Shown: positions 41,475-49,467 of the stretch, in pieces
Layout of the letters: every line of letters begins with the position of its first letter
Position numbering within the stretch: position 1 is the first letter of the stretch
Assembly (NCBI RefSeq): GCF_000384315.1
Contig: NZ_ARVW01000001.1
Span: forward strand, 3,906,157-3,970,156
DNA from: Amycolatopsis nigrescens CSC17Ta-90
GTDB taxonomy: Bacteria; Actinomycetota; Actinomycetes; Mycobacteriales; Pseudonocardiaceae
Direction of reading: 5' to 3'
Length of the DNA: 64,000 nt
The notes under the pieces: generated by a model
Seen by the model: the letters and a program-made list of their open reading frames with translations, nothing else
Told to the model about the DNA's origin: nothing
Database searches by the model: none
Program-made: the position numbers and the translations under genes

Positions 41475-42410
41475 ATGACGGCTACCGAAGCCCGTACCCG
41501 ACGACCGAAACCCATTATTTCCGGCCTGCGTTCGATGCCCGAACACGTCACCGTGAAGGTGTTCGTGCTGCTGCCGCTGCTGGCCATCGCCGCCGCGGTG
41601 CCGTTCGCATGGGGATGGGGGCTGAGCTGGCTGGACGTCGGGATCGGTGCGGCCTTCTTCGTGTTCACCGGTCTCGGGGTGACCGCCGGGTACCACCGGC
41701 TGTTCACGCACGGCTCGTTCAAGGCGAAGCGCCCGCTGCGGATCGGCCTCGCGATCGCCGGCAACATGGCCGCGCAGGGCCCGGTCACCACCTGGGTGGC
41801 CGACCACCGGCGCCACCACGCCTTCTCCGACCGGGCCGGCGACCCGCATTCGCCGTGGCTGTTCGGCACCGGGCCGAAAGCGCTGGCCAAGGGCTTCCTG
41901 CACGCCCACATGGGCTGGCTGTTCGAGCGCAGCGTGACCAATGTGGAACGGTTCGCGCCCGATCTGCAGGCCGACCGGGACATCCGGATCGTGGACCGGC
42001 TGTTCCCGCTCTGGGTGGTGCTCACCTTCGTCGGGCCCGGTGTGCTCGGCGGCCTGATCAGCTGGTCGGTGTGGGGCGGGGTGACCGCAATGTTCTGGGC
42101 CGGGTTCGTCCGGGTCGGCTTGCTGCACCACGTGACCTGGTCGGTCAACTCGATCTGCCACATGATCGGCGAGCGGCCGTTCACCAGTCGGGACAAGGCG
42201 GCGAACTTCTGGCCACTGGCCATCTTCTCCTTCGGTGAGTCGTGGCACAATCTGCATCACGCCGACCCGACTTGTGCTCGGCACGGCGTTCTCCGCGGGC
42301 AGATCGACATCTCCGCGCGGCTGATCTGGGTCTTCGAGAAGCTCGGCTGGGCGACCAGTGTGCGCTGGCCGACGCCGGCCCGCCTGAGCCGGATCAGCGT
42401 CAAGAACTAG
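41475..42410 (+). CDS. Acyl-CoA delta-9 desaturase (stearoyl-CoA type)
   Basis: The protein is 311 residues with the three histidine boxes of the stearoyl-CoA desaturase family: HRLFTH (about 72), HRRHH (about 110) and HNLHH (about 258). Transmembrane pairs lie at about 30-70 and 165-210. It introduces a cis double bond at C9 of acyl-CoA and adjusts membrane fluidity. The ATG at 41475 follows GAGGTG; the frame is open to 41352 but those residues are not family-like. A 55-codon ORF and a cold-shock gene follow, consistent with a cold-response neighbourhood. Confidence 0.93.
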   Translation: MTATEARTRRPKPIISGLRSMPEHVTVKVFVLLPLLAIAAAVPFAWGWGLSWLDVGIGAAFFVFTGLGVTAGYHRLFTHGSFKAKRPLRIGLAIAGNMAAQGPVTTWVADHRRHHAFSDRAGDPHSPWLFGTGPKALAKGFLHAHMGWLFERSVTNVERFAPDLQADRDIRIVDRLFPLWVVLTFVGPGVLGGLISWSVWGGVTAMFWAGFVRVGLLHHVTWSVNSICHMIGERPFTSRDKAANFWPLAIFSFGESWHNLHHADPTCARHGVLRGQIDISARLIWVFEKLGWATSVRWPTPARLSRISVKN

Positions 42411-42432
42411 GCAAATTCGGAAGGGGCCGAAG

Positions 42433-42600
42433 ATGGCCGAAGAGACCGCTCGAAACGACCAGCGGCACGCGGCCCAAGCGCCGGTGCAGTTCAGCTCGGC
42501 CGACGACACGAAGGACGACACCACGGTCGATGTGGACCTGGCCGCGGTGACCCGCTCCCCGTTCGCCGCATCCCCCGTCCGGGGTGCGAGCGCCGAATAG
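42433..42600 (+). CDS. Small acidic 55-residue protein downstream of the desaturase
   Basis: This ORF begins MAEETARNDQRHAAQAPVQF and ends RSPFAASPVRGASAE. It is acidic in the middle (DDTKDDTTVDVDL) and has no cysteine, hydrophobic segment or known domain. GGAAGGGG lies at the right distance before the ATG, 22 bases after the desaturase stop, so it is likely cotranscribed. It could be a small regulator of the desaturase, a disordered stress protein or a RiPP-like precursor; none is demonstrated. Confidence 0.6.
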   Translation: MAEETARNDQRHAAQAPVQFSSADDTKDDTTVDVDLAAVTRSPFAASPVRGASAE

Positions 42601-42814
42601 AGTTCACAAGATCACCCGATGGGCCGGTTGGCGAGGGGCCCCTACCTGTGATTTACTGTTGGCGGTCTCAAAGTTTTTGTGTTCGTGCTAACCCACGCTC
42701 GCAAGACGTAGCGGGCGTTGAGGTTCCTCGTTCGAGGAAGCAAATCGCTCGTTATCGGACCCGGGGTGCTGAAGTGGCTTCCTCGTTGTGTTTGTTACAT
42801 ATGGAGATTTTTTT

Positions 42815-43018
42815 ATGACTCAGGGCACTGTGAAGTGGTTCAACTCCGAGAAGGGGTTCGGCTTCATCACCCCCGACAACGGTGGCGGCGACGTCTTCGT
42901 GCACTACTCGGAAATCCAGGGCAACGGCTTCCGTAGCCTGGACGAGAACGCTCGCGTCGAGTTCGAGATCGGTCAGGGCGCCAAGGGCCCCCAGGCCACC
43001 TCGGTCACCGTCATCTGA
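42815..43018 (+). CDS. Cold-shock protein (CspA family)
   Basis: The protein is 67 residues with both RNA-binding motifs, KGFGFITPD (RNP1) and VFVHYSEI (RNP2), typical of the five-stranded cold-shock domain that melts RNA structure. The ATG at 42815 follows GGAG and an A/T-rich spacer. About 210 bases of untranslated sequence precede it, which is typical of cold-shock genes regulated at mRNA level. A second member lies at 63038. A strong terminator follows at 43036. Confidence 0.95.
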   Translation: MTQGTVKWFNSEKGFGFITPDNGGGDVFVHYSEIQGNGFRSLDENARVEFEIGQGAKGPQATSVTVI

Positions 43019-43035
43019 CGAGACTTCGAGTAGGA

Positions 43036-43066
43036 GCCGCCACCTCATCGAGGTGGCGGCTTCTTT
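43036..43066 (+). terminator. Rho-independent terminator of the cold-shock gene
   Basis: A perfect 10-bp stem GCCGCCACCT (43036-43045) with its complement at 43051-43060 and loop CATCG, followed by TTCTTT, 17 bases past the stop codon. Confidence 0.9.
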
Positions 43067-43215
43067 CGTTTCCGCACCGGGGAAGTTCGGTCCACTTTGG
43101 GGTGTTCGCACGGACCGGCGACGAGATCGTGATGTACCCGGGACAACTTGACCCGCGGACCGGGCGTCTACCGCATCAGGAGAGTCGCAGCACCTTCGAA
43201 AAAGGGGTTTGAGCC

Positions 43216-43824
43216 GTGCGGAAGATCCTGGTTTCGGTGTCCACTTTGGCCGTCGCGGCCGTGCTCGGTGCGTGTTCGGCTGGAGCCGGTGACGGCGCGG
43301 GCGAAACGCAGCTCGCGGTGGCTCAGCCGACCAGTTCGGTGCCGACGACCACGGCGCCCAGTACCAGCGAGCCGCCGTCGTCGCCGAGCAGCACGCCATC
43401 TCCGAGCAGCACCAAGAAGAGCACGCCCAAGAGCACGCCGTCCACCAGCAAGCCGGCTGTGAAGGCGGCCGAGGGGGTGCCCTGTTCGTCGCCCGACGGC
43501 GCCTGTGTGGACCTGTCCGCGCACAAGGCGTGGATCTCCCGCGGCGGAAAGATCATCTACGGTCCGGTGCCGATGCTGCCCGGCAAGAAGGGCAGCACCA
43601 CGCCGGTGGGCAACTTCCGCGTGCTGTCCAAGGAGAAAATGCACTACAGCAAGGAGTTCGACAACGCGCCGATGCCGAACTCGGTGTTCTTCTACCCCGG
43701 TGATGCCTTCCACGCCGGCAGCCTGAGCAACTACTCCAACGGCTGCATCCACCTGTCCAACGCGGCTTCGCTGAAGTTCTACAACACGCTCAAGATCGGT
43801 GACGTGGTGCAGGTCGTGCGCTAG
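43216..43824 (+). CDS. L,D-transpeptidase lipoprotein (YkuD domain)
   Basis: The protein is 202 residues. The signal peptide ends in the lipobox LGAC (about 17-20), so it is a lipoprotein. A Ser/Thr/Pro/Lys-rich spacer (about 35-82) reaches through the wall to a C-terminal YkuD domain with the catalytic SNGCIHL, cysteine about 177. It forms 3-3 crosslinks in peptidoglycan or attaches proteins to it. The GTG at 43216 is used. Its TAG stop shares CTAG with the convergent membrane gene. Confidence 0.93.
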   Translation: MRKILVSVSTLAVAAVLGACSAGAGDGAGETQLAVAQPTSSVPTTTAPSTSEPPSSPSSTPSPSSTKKSTPKSTPSTSKPAVKAAEGVPCSSPDGACVDLSAHKAWISRGGKIIYGPVPMLPGKKGSTTPVGNFRVLSKEKMHYSKEFDNAPMPNSVFFYPGDAFHAGSLSNYSNGCIHLSNAASLKFYNTLKIGDVVQVVR

Positions 43825-44315
43825 CGCGGCAGCAGTCGGATCCCGTCCTGCGAAGGTGCGAAGGGAAGGCCCGTTCGCTTCGCGCGGTAGGCGATCACCA
43901 GCGCCTCACCGAGCAGGCTGATTCCGATGGACAGCGTGGTCGGCCGCGCTTCGGGGAGCATCCCGGCCGTCGCGGCCAGTAGGGCGAAACCCAGGTTGAC
44001 CGCCAGCGAGAGCACCCAGATGCCGAAGGTCCAGCCGGTGTAGCGCTGCCAGAGCACGCCGTCGCGTTCGAACAGCCGGGTGGTCGTGGCGCGCACGGCG
44101 CCGAAGCCGAGCCCGATCACCGAACCCGCCAACACCCACAGCACGTCGGCGAAGGTGAGCACGTCCAGCTTGCTCATGCTGTAGATCCCGATCGCGATCA
44201 GGATCGCCGGTGTGCCGAACACGTCCCGGGCGACCAGCGGTTCACCTCGGAGCCTGCGGATGATCACCGCCACCACGGCGGCCAGCACGATCCCGGCGAT
44301 CAGCCATGAGCTCAT
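43821..44315 (-). CDS. Integral membrane protein (DUF1453/CcdC-like)
   Basis: The protein is 164 residues with four to five transmembrane helices (about 3-20, 35-50, 55-78, 95-115 and 125-145). The layout and the phrase GLGFGAVRATTTRLFERDG resemble small DUF1453/CcdC-type membrane proteins; the assignment is tentative. It is divergent from a TetR gene, and its start lies 15 bases from the first of two palindromic operators, so it is the likely target of that regulator. Function is unknown. Confidence 0.75.
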   Translation of the reverse strand: MSSWLIAGIVLAAVVAVIIRRLRGEPLVARDVFGTPAILIAIGIYSMSKLDVLTFADVLWVLAGSVIGLGFGAVRATTTRLFERDGVLWQRYTGWTFGIWVLSLAVNLGFALLAATAGMLPEARPTTLSIGISLLGEALVIAYRAKRTGLPFAPSQDGIRLLPR

Positions 44316-44329
44316 CGGTTCCCCCTTTG

Positions 44330-44368
44330 TAGCAACGTCATGCTAAATAAAATAGCAAGGCTGTGCTA
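44330..44368. promoter_or_regulatory. Two tandem TAGCA-N6-TGCTA operators
   Basis: TAGCA-ACGTCA-TGCTA occupies 44330-44345 and TAGCA-AGGCTG-TGCTA occupies 44353-44368, 23 bp apart (about two helical turns). They lie between the divergent membrane-protein gene (start 44315) and the TetR gene (start 44379). They are the obvious binding sites of the adjacent TetR protein and would control both genes. Confidence 0.82.
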
Positions 44369-44378
44369 TAAAGGCAAC

Positions 44379-44996
44379 GTGCCCAAGATCGTGGACGCCG
44401 AAGCCCGTCGCCAGGAGATCGCCGAAGCGGTCTTCCGGGTGGTCCGCCGGGACGGCCTGGAGCAGGCTTCGCTGCGGCTGGTCGCGGCCGAGGCCGGCCT
44501 GGTCGTCGGGTCCGTCCGGCACTACTTCGCGACCCACGACGAGCTGATCGTGTTCGCCATGCGGACCCTGAGCGAGCGCGTGCGCAAACGTTTGCTGGTG
44601 CACGCCGAGCGGCTGCTGGACCCGGCCGGGCCGCCCGTCGACCGGCTCGAGCTGACCGAGCGCCTGCTCGGCGAGCTGCTCCCGCTGGACGACACCCGCC
44701 GCGCCGAGACCGAGGTCTGGCTCGCGTTCACCGCCGCCGCCAGAACGAGGCCCGAGCTCGCCGGGGACGTCACCAGGTCCCACGACGAGATCCGCGCGGT
44801 CACCCGGCGGGTGCTGGTCGAGGCGCGCCGGATGGGCGGCCTGGCCGACGGGCTGGATCTCGACCTGGAGGCCGAACGGCTGGCCGCGCTGCTCGACGGC
44901 CTCGCCATGGCCGCCGCCACCCAGCCGGGCCGCACCACTCCCGCCCTGATGCGGCAGATCCTCCGCCGTCACCTTTCCTCGCTCAAGCGTCAGTGA
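44379..44996 (+). CDS. TetR-family regulator
   Basis: The protein is 205 residues. The helix-turn-helix is at about 10-55 (RRQEIAEAVFRVVRRDGLEQ, ASLRLVAAEAGLVVGSVRHY), and the C-terminal domain resembles the BetI/PfmR-like TetR_C group. The GTG at 44379 (VPKIVDAEA) is preferred to the ATG at 44340, which would put the operators inside the coding region. It probably represses itself and the divergent membrane protein. The ligand is unknown. Confidence 0.88.
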   Translation: MPKIVDAEARRQEIAEAVFRVVRRDGLEQASLRLVAAEAGLVVGSVRHYFATHDELIVFAMRTLSERVRKRLLVHAERLLDPAGPPVDRLELTERLLGELLPLDDTRRAETEVWLAFTAAARTRPELAGDVTRSHDEIRAVTRRVLVEARRMGGLADGLDLDLEAERLAALLDGLAMAAATQPGRTTPALMRQILRRHLSSLKRQ

Positions 44997-45144
44997 AGTC
45001 GGTTCTCCACCTCGATCTCCACCGGTGCGTGGTGGGCATCCACCCCGCGCGATTCCTAGGGTGCCGGTCATGAACAAAAAGGAGCTGCTTGCGGACGGCG
45101 GCGGTGAAAGCACAGGAGCGGGTCCGGTGGTGTGAGATCAGGAG

Positions 45145-46275
45145 ATGAGCAAGCGGCCGCTACTGCCGGACAACATCGCGCCGGGCTGGCTGGTGGTGCA
45201 CGTCTTCGGCACCTTGATGATCGGGCTGACTTTGGTCACCGCGCGGGAGACGTCGCCGTGGGTCTGGGGGTCTCACGGCGTCGTTTCCTTGTGCTGGCTG
45301 GTTTTCCTGGTCGCCGAGTACCGGAAGAGGCCCAGTGCGGCGGCAGTCGTGCTCGGGCTGGGCGCGCTGGCCGCGGGGCTGACCGTGAGCTGGGCGGCGG
45401 ACCCCTCCGCGCTGATCTTCTGCATGGTCCTGCTCGGCCGGTTCGCCGCGCTGGTGACCCCGGCCGTGACGGCGATCGCGTCGGTCGCCCTTGCCTGCGC
45501 GGCGTTCATGATCCTGCCGTACCCGCTTTCCCGTGCCAGTGCGGGCGAGGTGCTCGGCAACGCATTGCTGGTACTGGCGATCGTGCTGCTCGGGCTGAAC
45601 CGGCGGCAGTACGAGGTGCAGGCGATCCAAGCCGAACGGCTGCTGGTGCAGACCAGGCTGGCGCAGGCCGAGCACAGCCGCGCCGCCGCGCTGGACGAGC
45701 GCACCAGGATCGCCAGGGAAATCCACGACGTGCTGGCGCATTCCCTTGGCGCACTGGGCGTGCAGCTCGAGCTGGCCGAGGCGCTGCTCGCCGAGAAGTC
45801 CGATCTAGACAGTGCACTCGCGACGGTAAGGCGGTCGCGGCGGCTGGCCGCGGACGGGCTCAGCGAGGCGCGTGACGCGGTGGCCGCGTTGCGGCGCGAT
45901 GTGCCTTCGCTGACCGAGGCGCTGCGGTCGATGGCCGCCGCGCACAGCGCGGACCACCAGGTACCGGTGGAGTTCGAAGCCGTCGGCGAAGCGCGCCCGA
46001 TCTCGTCCGCCGCCACCGTCTCACTGGCCGGGACGGCACGGGAGGCGCTGACCAACGCGGCGAAGCACGCCCCCGGCCGCCCGGTGACCATGTCGCTGGA
46101 GTTCACCGCTGGAGCGGTCAGGTTGCGGGTGTACAACGAGTTGCCGGGCCAGCCGGTCGAACGCGCAGGCCACGGGCTGACCGGGATGCGCGAGCGGCTC
46201 GCGCTGGCCGGTGGCACGCTGAGTGCCGGTCCTGCCGGTTCCGGCTGGCGGCTGGTGGCGGAGGTGGGTGCGTGA
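45145..46275 (+). CDS. Sensor histidine kinase (HisKA_3/NarL-partner type)
   Basis: The protein is 376 residues. The N-terminal half carries about five or six transmembrane helices (about 15-150) with no large sensor loop. The dimerisation domain has the phospho-accepting H194 in EIHDVLAHSLGAL, then an HATPase_c domain with the late motif GHGLTGMRERLALAGG. It belongs to the LiaS/DesK group that sense membrane or envelope state. GGAG abuts the ATG, which is unusually close for a ribosome site. The stop overlaps the response regulator start (GTGA). Confidence 0.92.
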   Translation: MSKRPLLPDNIAPGWLVVHVFGTLMIGLTLVTARETSPWVWGSHGVVSLCWLVFLVAEYRKRPSAAAVVLGLGALAAGLTVSWAADPSALIFCMVLLGRFAALVTPAVTAIASVALACAAFMILPYPLSRASAGEVLGNALLVLAIVLLGLNRRQYEVQAIQAERLLVQTRLAQAEHSRAAALDERTRIAREIHDVLAHSLGALGVQLELAEALLAEKSDLDSALATVRRSRRLAADGLSEARDAVAALRRDVPSLTEALRSMAAAHSADHQVPVEFEAVGEARPISSAATVSLAGTAREALTNAAKHAPGRPVTMSLEFTAGAVRLRVYNELPGQPVERAGHGLTGMRERLALAGGTLSAGPAGSGWRLVAEVGA

Positions 46276-46919
46276 TCAGGGTGCTCGTGGTCGACGACCA
46301 GCAGGTGATGCGCGAAGGGCTGGCCGCGCTGCTCGGCCTGCTCGAAGACGTGCGGGTGCTCGGCATCGCGGCCGACGGCGCGCAGGCACTGGAAGCACTG
46401 GAGAAAGATCCGGCCGACGTGGTGCTGATGGACCTCCGGATGCCGGTGCTGGACGGGGTCGAAGCGACCCGGCGGATCGTCGCCGAGCACCCGGGCACCG
46501 CCGTGGTCGTGCTGACCACCTACGCCGACGACGAGTCCATCGGCAATGCGTTGCGCGCGGGCGCCCGCGGCTATCTCACCAAGGATGCCGGCCGGGCCGA
46601 GATCGCCGCCGCGTTGCGCTCGGCGGTGGCCGGGCAGTCCACCTTCGGCCCCGAGGTTTCCGGCAGGCTGGTCGCCGCCGCTTTCGGCGAGCGACGGCCG
46701 GTCCGGCCGAAGACGGCGCCGCCGGACGGGCTCACCGCCAGGGAAGCCGAGGTGCTCGGCCTGATCGCCACCGGGCTGAGCAATGCGGAGATCGCCGGTG
46801 AGCTTTTCATCGGCGAGGCCGGTGTGAAGACACATATCAACAACGCCTACGCGAAGATCGGCGTGCGCAATCGAGCGGAAGCCGTCCGTTACGCCCTTGC
46901 GCACCGGCTGGCCGAATAA
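46272..46919 (+). CDS. NarL/LuxR-family response regulator
   Basis: The protein is 215 residues. The receiver domain (about 1-120) has the phosphoryl-accepting D54 in VVLMDLRMP and acidic residues VVDDQQ, and the C-terminal LuxR-type helix-turn-helix (about 148-210) reads LTAREAEVLGLIATGLSNAE followed by GEAGVKTHINNAYAKIGVRN. It acts as the partner of the coupled kinase. GTG at 46272 overlaps the kinase stop. The regulated genes are unknown; the glnX operon begins 127 bases downstream but has its own leader. Confidence 0.95.
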   Translation: MIRVLVVDDQQVMREGLAALLGLLEDVRVLGIAADGAQALEALEKDPADVVLMDLRMPVLDGVEATRRIVAEHPGTAVVVLTTYADDESIGNALRAGARGYLTKDAGRAEIAAALRSAVAGQSTFGPEVSGRLVAAAFGERRPVRPKTAPPDGLTAREAEVLGLIATGLSNAEIAGELFIGEAGVKTHINNAYAKIGVRNRAEAVRYALAHRLAE

Positions 46920-47046
46920 CCGGCTTTAGCCCTGCCGGAGCGTCGAAAAGACGGCTATTCGTCGTCCGGCGTGGTGTCGCTGGTTCAGGAGTTCGTGACT
47001 CAGATACCTTCTTCTTCGAGTGCGGTACCGAGGGTGGAGGAGAAAT

Positions 47047-48453
47047 ATGACGAGCACCGCGACCCGGCCGGGGGGACCCGGCGTGGGGCACGGGCCGGAA
47101 CCCGGAGTTCCCGCGCGTGAGCCGCGCTCCGGCGTGGCCGGGCTGCTGGACCTGCCAGGCCAGGCGGTGCGCGGGGTGATGGACTTCGCCCGCACCACCC
47201 CGGGCCGGCTGTCCGTGATCGCGGTCGGCCTCGCCCTGCTCGCCCTGATCACCGGTCTGGTCGGCACCTTCGAGGTGCAGGGCAAGAAGAACACCATCAA
47301 CGAGCTGATCGACCACCGGGAGCCGCTGGCCGCCGCGGCGCAGCAGGTCTATCGCTCGCTTTCGGACGCGGACGCGACCGCGGCCAGTGGTTTCCTCTCC
47401 ACCGGTACCGAACCGCCCGAGCTGCGAAAGCGTTATGACACCGATATCGCGCAGGCCGGGGCCGCGCTGGCGAAGGCCGCCTCCGACTCGGCCGGGGTGT
47501 CCGACGCGGCGACCAAGGTCGGCGTGCTCGGCCAGCAACTGCCGGTCTACACCGGGCTGGTGGAGACCGCACGGGCGAACAACCGCCAGGGTTTCCCCGC
47601 CGGTGCCTCGTATCTGCGCGAGGCATCCGAACTGATGCGGGCCAAGATCCTGCCCGCCGCGCAGGACCTCTACCGGATCGACACCGACCGGCTCGCCGAG
47701 GAACAGGACGACGCCACCGACTTCCCGTGGCTGACCACGCTGCTGGTGCTCGGCCTTGTCGCCGCGCTGGTCGGTACCCAGCTGCACCTGACCCGAAAGA
47801 CCAACCGGCTGCTCAACGTGGGCCTGGTGGTGGCCAGCGGCGCGATCGCGCTGACCATCGTGTGGAGCGCGGTCGCGCTGGTGGTGCAGAGCGTGCTGGT
47901 CAACGCCGGCCAGACCGCCGGCACCCAGCAGGTCGACGTGCTGGTCCGGGCCAGGATCGCGGCGCTGCAGGCGCGTGCCGACGAGACCCTCACCCTGGTC
48001 GCCCGCGGCGACGGGGCCGGTTACGAGAAGGACTTCGTCGACCTCGCCGTGCAGCTGATCGGGCCGGACGGCAAGGGCGGCCTGCTCAACGAGGCCAAGG
48101 CGTCCGCCGAGGGACTGGACTCGGCCGGGCACGTGGACTCCGCGATGCGGAACACGATCACCTGGTTCCAGGCGCACCAGGAGGTGCGCAAGCGGGACGA
48201 CAGCGGCGACTACGACGGCGCGGTCAAGCTGGCGATCGACACCGGCGCCAAGGACAGTGCGGCGAGTGCCTTCCTGAGCCTGGACCACGATCTGGTGGAG
48301 GCGATCAACGTGGGCCGTCAGGAGTTCCTGGACGAGACGCGCAATGCCGAACGCGCGCTGATCCTGCTCGCGCCCGGGTTCGCGGTGCTCTGCGTGGTGG
48401 CCGCGGCCGGGGTGACGATGGGGATCAGGGAACGGCTGAGGGAGTACCGCTGA
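47047..48453 (+). CDS. glnX: GlnX-like membrane protein of the pknG operon
   Basis: The protein is 468 residues with three to four transmembrane helices: one near 55-78, one near 235-255, one near 265-290 and a last one at about 440-460. Two helical extracytoplasmic domains lie between them, as in chemoreceptor-like sensors. In corynebacteria and mycobacteria the same order glnX-glnH-pknG passes an amino-acid signal, aspartate or glutamate bound by GlnH, across the membrane to PknG. GGTGGAGG precedes the ATG at 47047. The stop overlaps the glnH start by one base (TGATG). Confidence 0.9.
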   Translation: MTSTATRPGGPGVGHGPEPGVPAREPRSGVAGLLDLPGQAVRGVMDFARTTPGRLSVIAVGLALLALITGLVGTFEVQGKKNTINELIDHREPLAAAAQQVYRSLSDADATAASGFLSTGTEPPELRKRYDTDIAQAGAALAKAASDSAGVSDAATKVGVLGQQLPVYTGLVETARANNRQGFPAGASYLREASELMRAKILPAAQDLYRIDTDRLAEEQDDATDFPWLTTLLVLGLVAALVGTQLHLTRKTNRLLNVGLVVASGAIALTIVWSAVALVVQSVLVNAGQTAGTQQVDVLVRARIAALQARADETLTLVARGDGAGYEKDFVDLAVQLIGPDGKGGLLNEAKASAEGLDSAGHVDSAMRNTITWFQAHQEVRKRDDSGDYDGAVKLAIDTGAKDSAASAFLSLDHDLVEAINVGRQEFLDETRNAERALILLAPGFAVLCVVAAAGVTMGIRERLREYR

Positions 48454-49427
48454 TGAAGCTGGTGAAACAGAAACGTTTGGCCGTACTGATTTCGGCCGTA
48501 GCGATGGCGGCGGCCGGTTGTGGATCGGCGGGTAAGCCGGTGGATCCGGCACCGGTCACCGACGTGCAGCCGCCGCAGCCGGCGCACGTCGGCGGGGTGG
48601 ACGCCGGTGGTCCCGGTTCGGCGAACAAGGACTGCAATACCGGCAGCCTGGCGCCGAACAACGGCACCGGTATTCCGTCCGGCTCGACCATGGCGAAGAT
48701 CAAGGAACGCGGCAAGCTGATCGCCGGAGTGGACCAGACCACTTTCCTCTTCGGTTTCCGCAACCCCACCAACGGAAGCCTCGAGGGTTTCGATATCGAC
48801 ATCGCCAAGCAGGTGGCGATCGCGATCTTCGGCACCGCGGAGAACCGCATCCAGTTCCGCGCGATCACCTCTTCGCAGCGGGAGGCAGTGCTGGAGCGCA
48901 ACGAGGTCGACATCGTCGTGCGGACGTACACGATCAACTGCGACCGGTTGAAGCGGGTCAACTTCTCCACCGCGTACTACGTCGCCGGGCAGCGGGTGCT
49001 GGTGCCGAACTCGGTCGCCGACAAGGTGGACGGCCTCGAAGACCTCGGCGGCCAGAAAGTGTGTGCGGCCAAGGGATCCACCCCGCTCAAGACGATCGCG
49101 GCGGCCCCGTCGAAGCCGGTGCCGGTGTCCGTGGACAACTGGTCGGACTGCCTGGTGATGTTGCAGCAGGGCCAGGTGGCCGCGGTCTCCACCGACGACG
49201 TGATCCTGGTCGGCATGGCCGAGCAGGACCCAACGACCCGGATCGTCGGCGACAAGTTCACCAGGGAGCCGTACGGTATCGGTATCCCGAAGGCGAACGA
49301 GGACATGGTCCGGTTCGTCAACGCGGTACTGGACAACGTGCGCGCCGGGCCGTGGCGGCAGAGCTACGACAAGTGGCTGAGCAAGCTGCTCGGTGACGGC
49401 AGCCCGCCGCCCGCCGAATACAAGTAG
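48453..49427 (+). CDS. glnH: GlnH-like amino-acid-binding lipoprotein
   Basis: The protein is 324 residues. The signal peptide ends in a lipobox (MAAAGCGSAG, cysteine about 23), and the rest is an SBP_bac_3 amino-acid-binding domain (KLIAGVDQTTFLFGFRNPTN, EGFDIDIAKQVAIAIFG, VDIVVRTYTINCDRLKRVNF). No ABC permease or ATPase genes follow, so it serves as a sensor component rather than transport, in keeping with the known GlnH-GlnX-PknG pathway. It starts within the glnX stop, and pknG follows 40 bases on. Confidence 0.93.
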   Translation: MKLVKQKRLAVLISAVAMAAAGCGSAGKPVDPAPVTDVQPPQPAHVGGVDAGGPGSANKDCNTGSLAPNNGTGIPSGSTMAKIKERGKLIAGVDQTTFLFGFRNPTNGSLEGFDIDIAKQVAIAIFGTAENRIQFRAITSSQREAVLERNEVDIVVRTYTINCDRLKRVNFSTAYYVAGQRVLVPNSVADKVDGLEDLGGQKVCAAKGSTPLKTIAAAPSKPVPVSVDNWSDCLVMLQQGQVAAVSTDDVILVGMAEQDPTTRIVGDKFTREPYGIGIPKANEDMVRFVNAVLDNVRAGPWRQSYDKWLSKLLGDGSPPPAEYK

Positions 49428-49467
49428 GAAACGATGGGTACGCACGTGGACAGCTCGGGAGGCAGCC

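Noticed and set aside
45070..45135. 21-codon ORF (MNKKELLADGGGESTGAGPV) before the histidine kinase
   Set aside because: Too short to support, with no clear ribosome site; it could be a leader peptide but nothing shows translation.
46272..46919. LuxR-type regulator as a distant RamR
   Set aside because: It is coupled to its own histidine kinase and lies about 10 kb from the ram operon; RamR-type regulators are orphans adjacent to ram genes.
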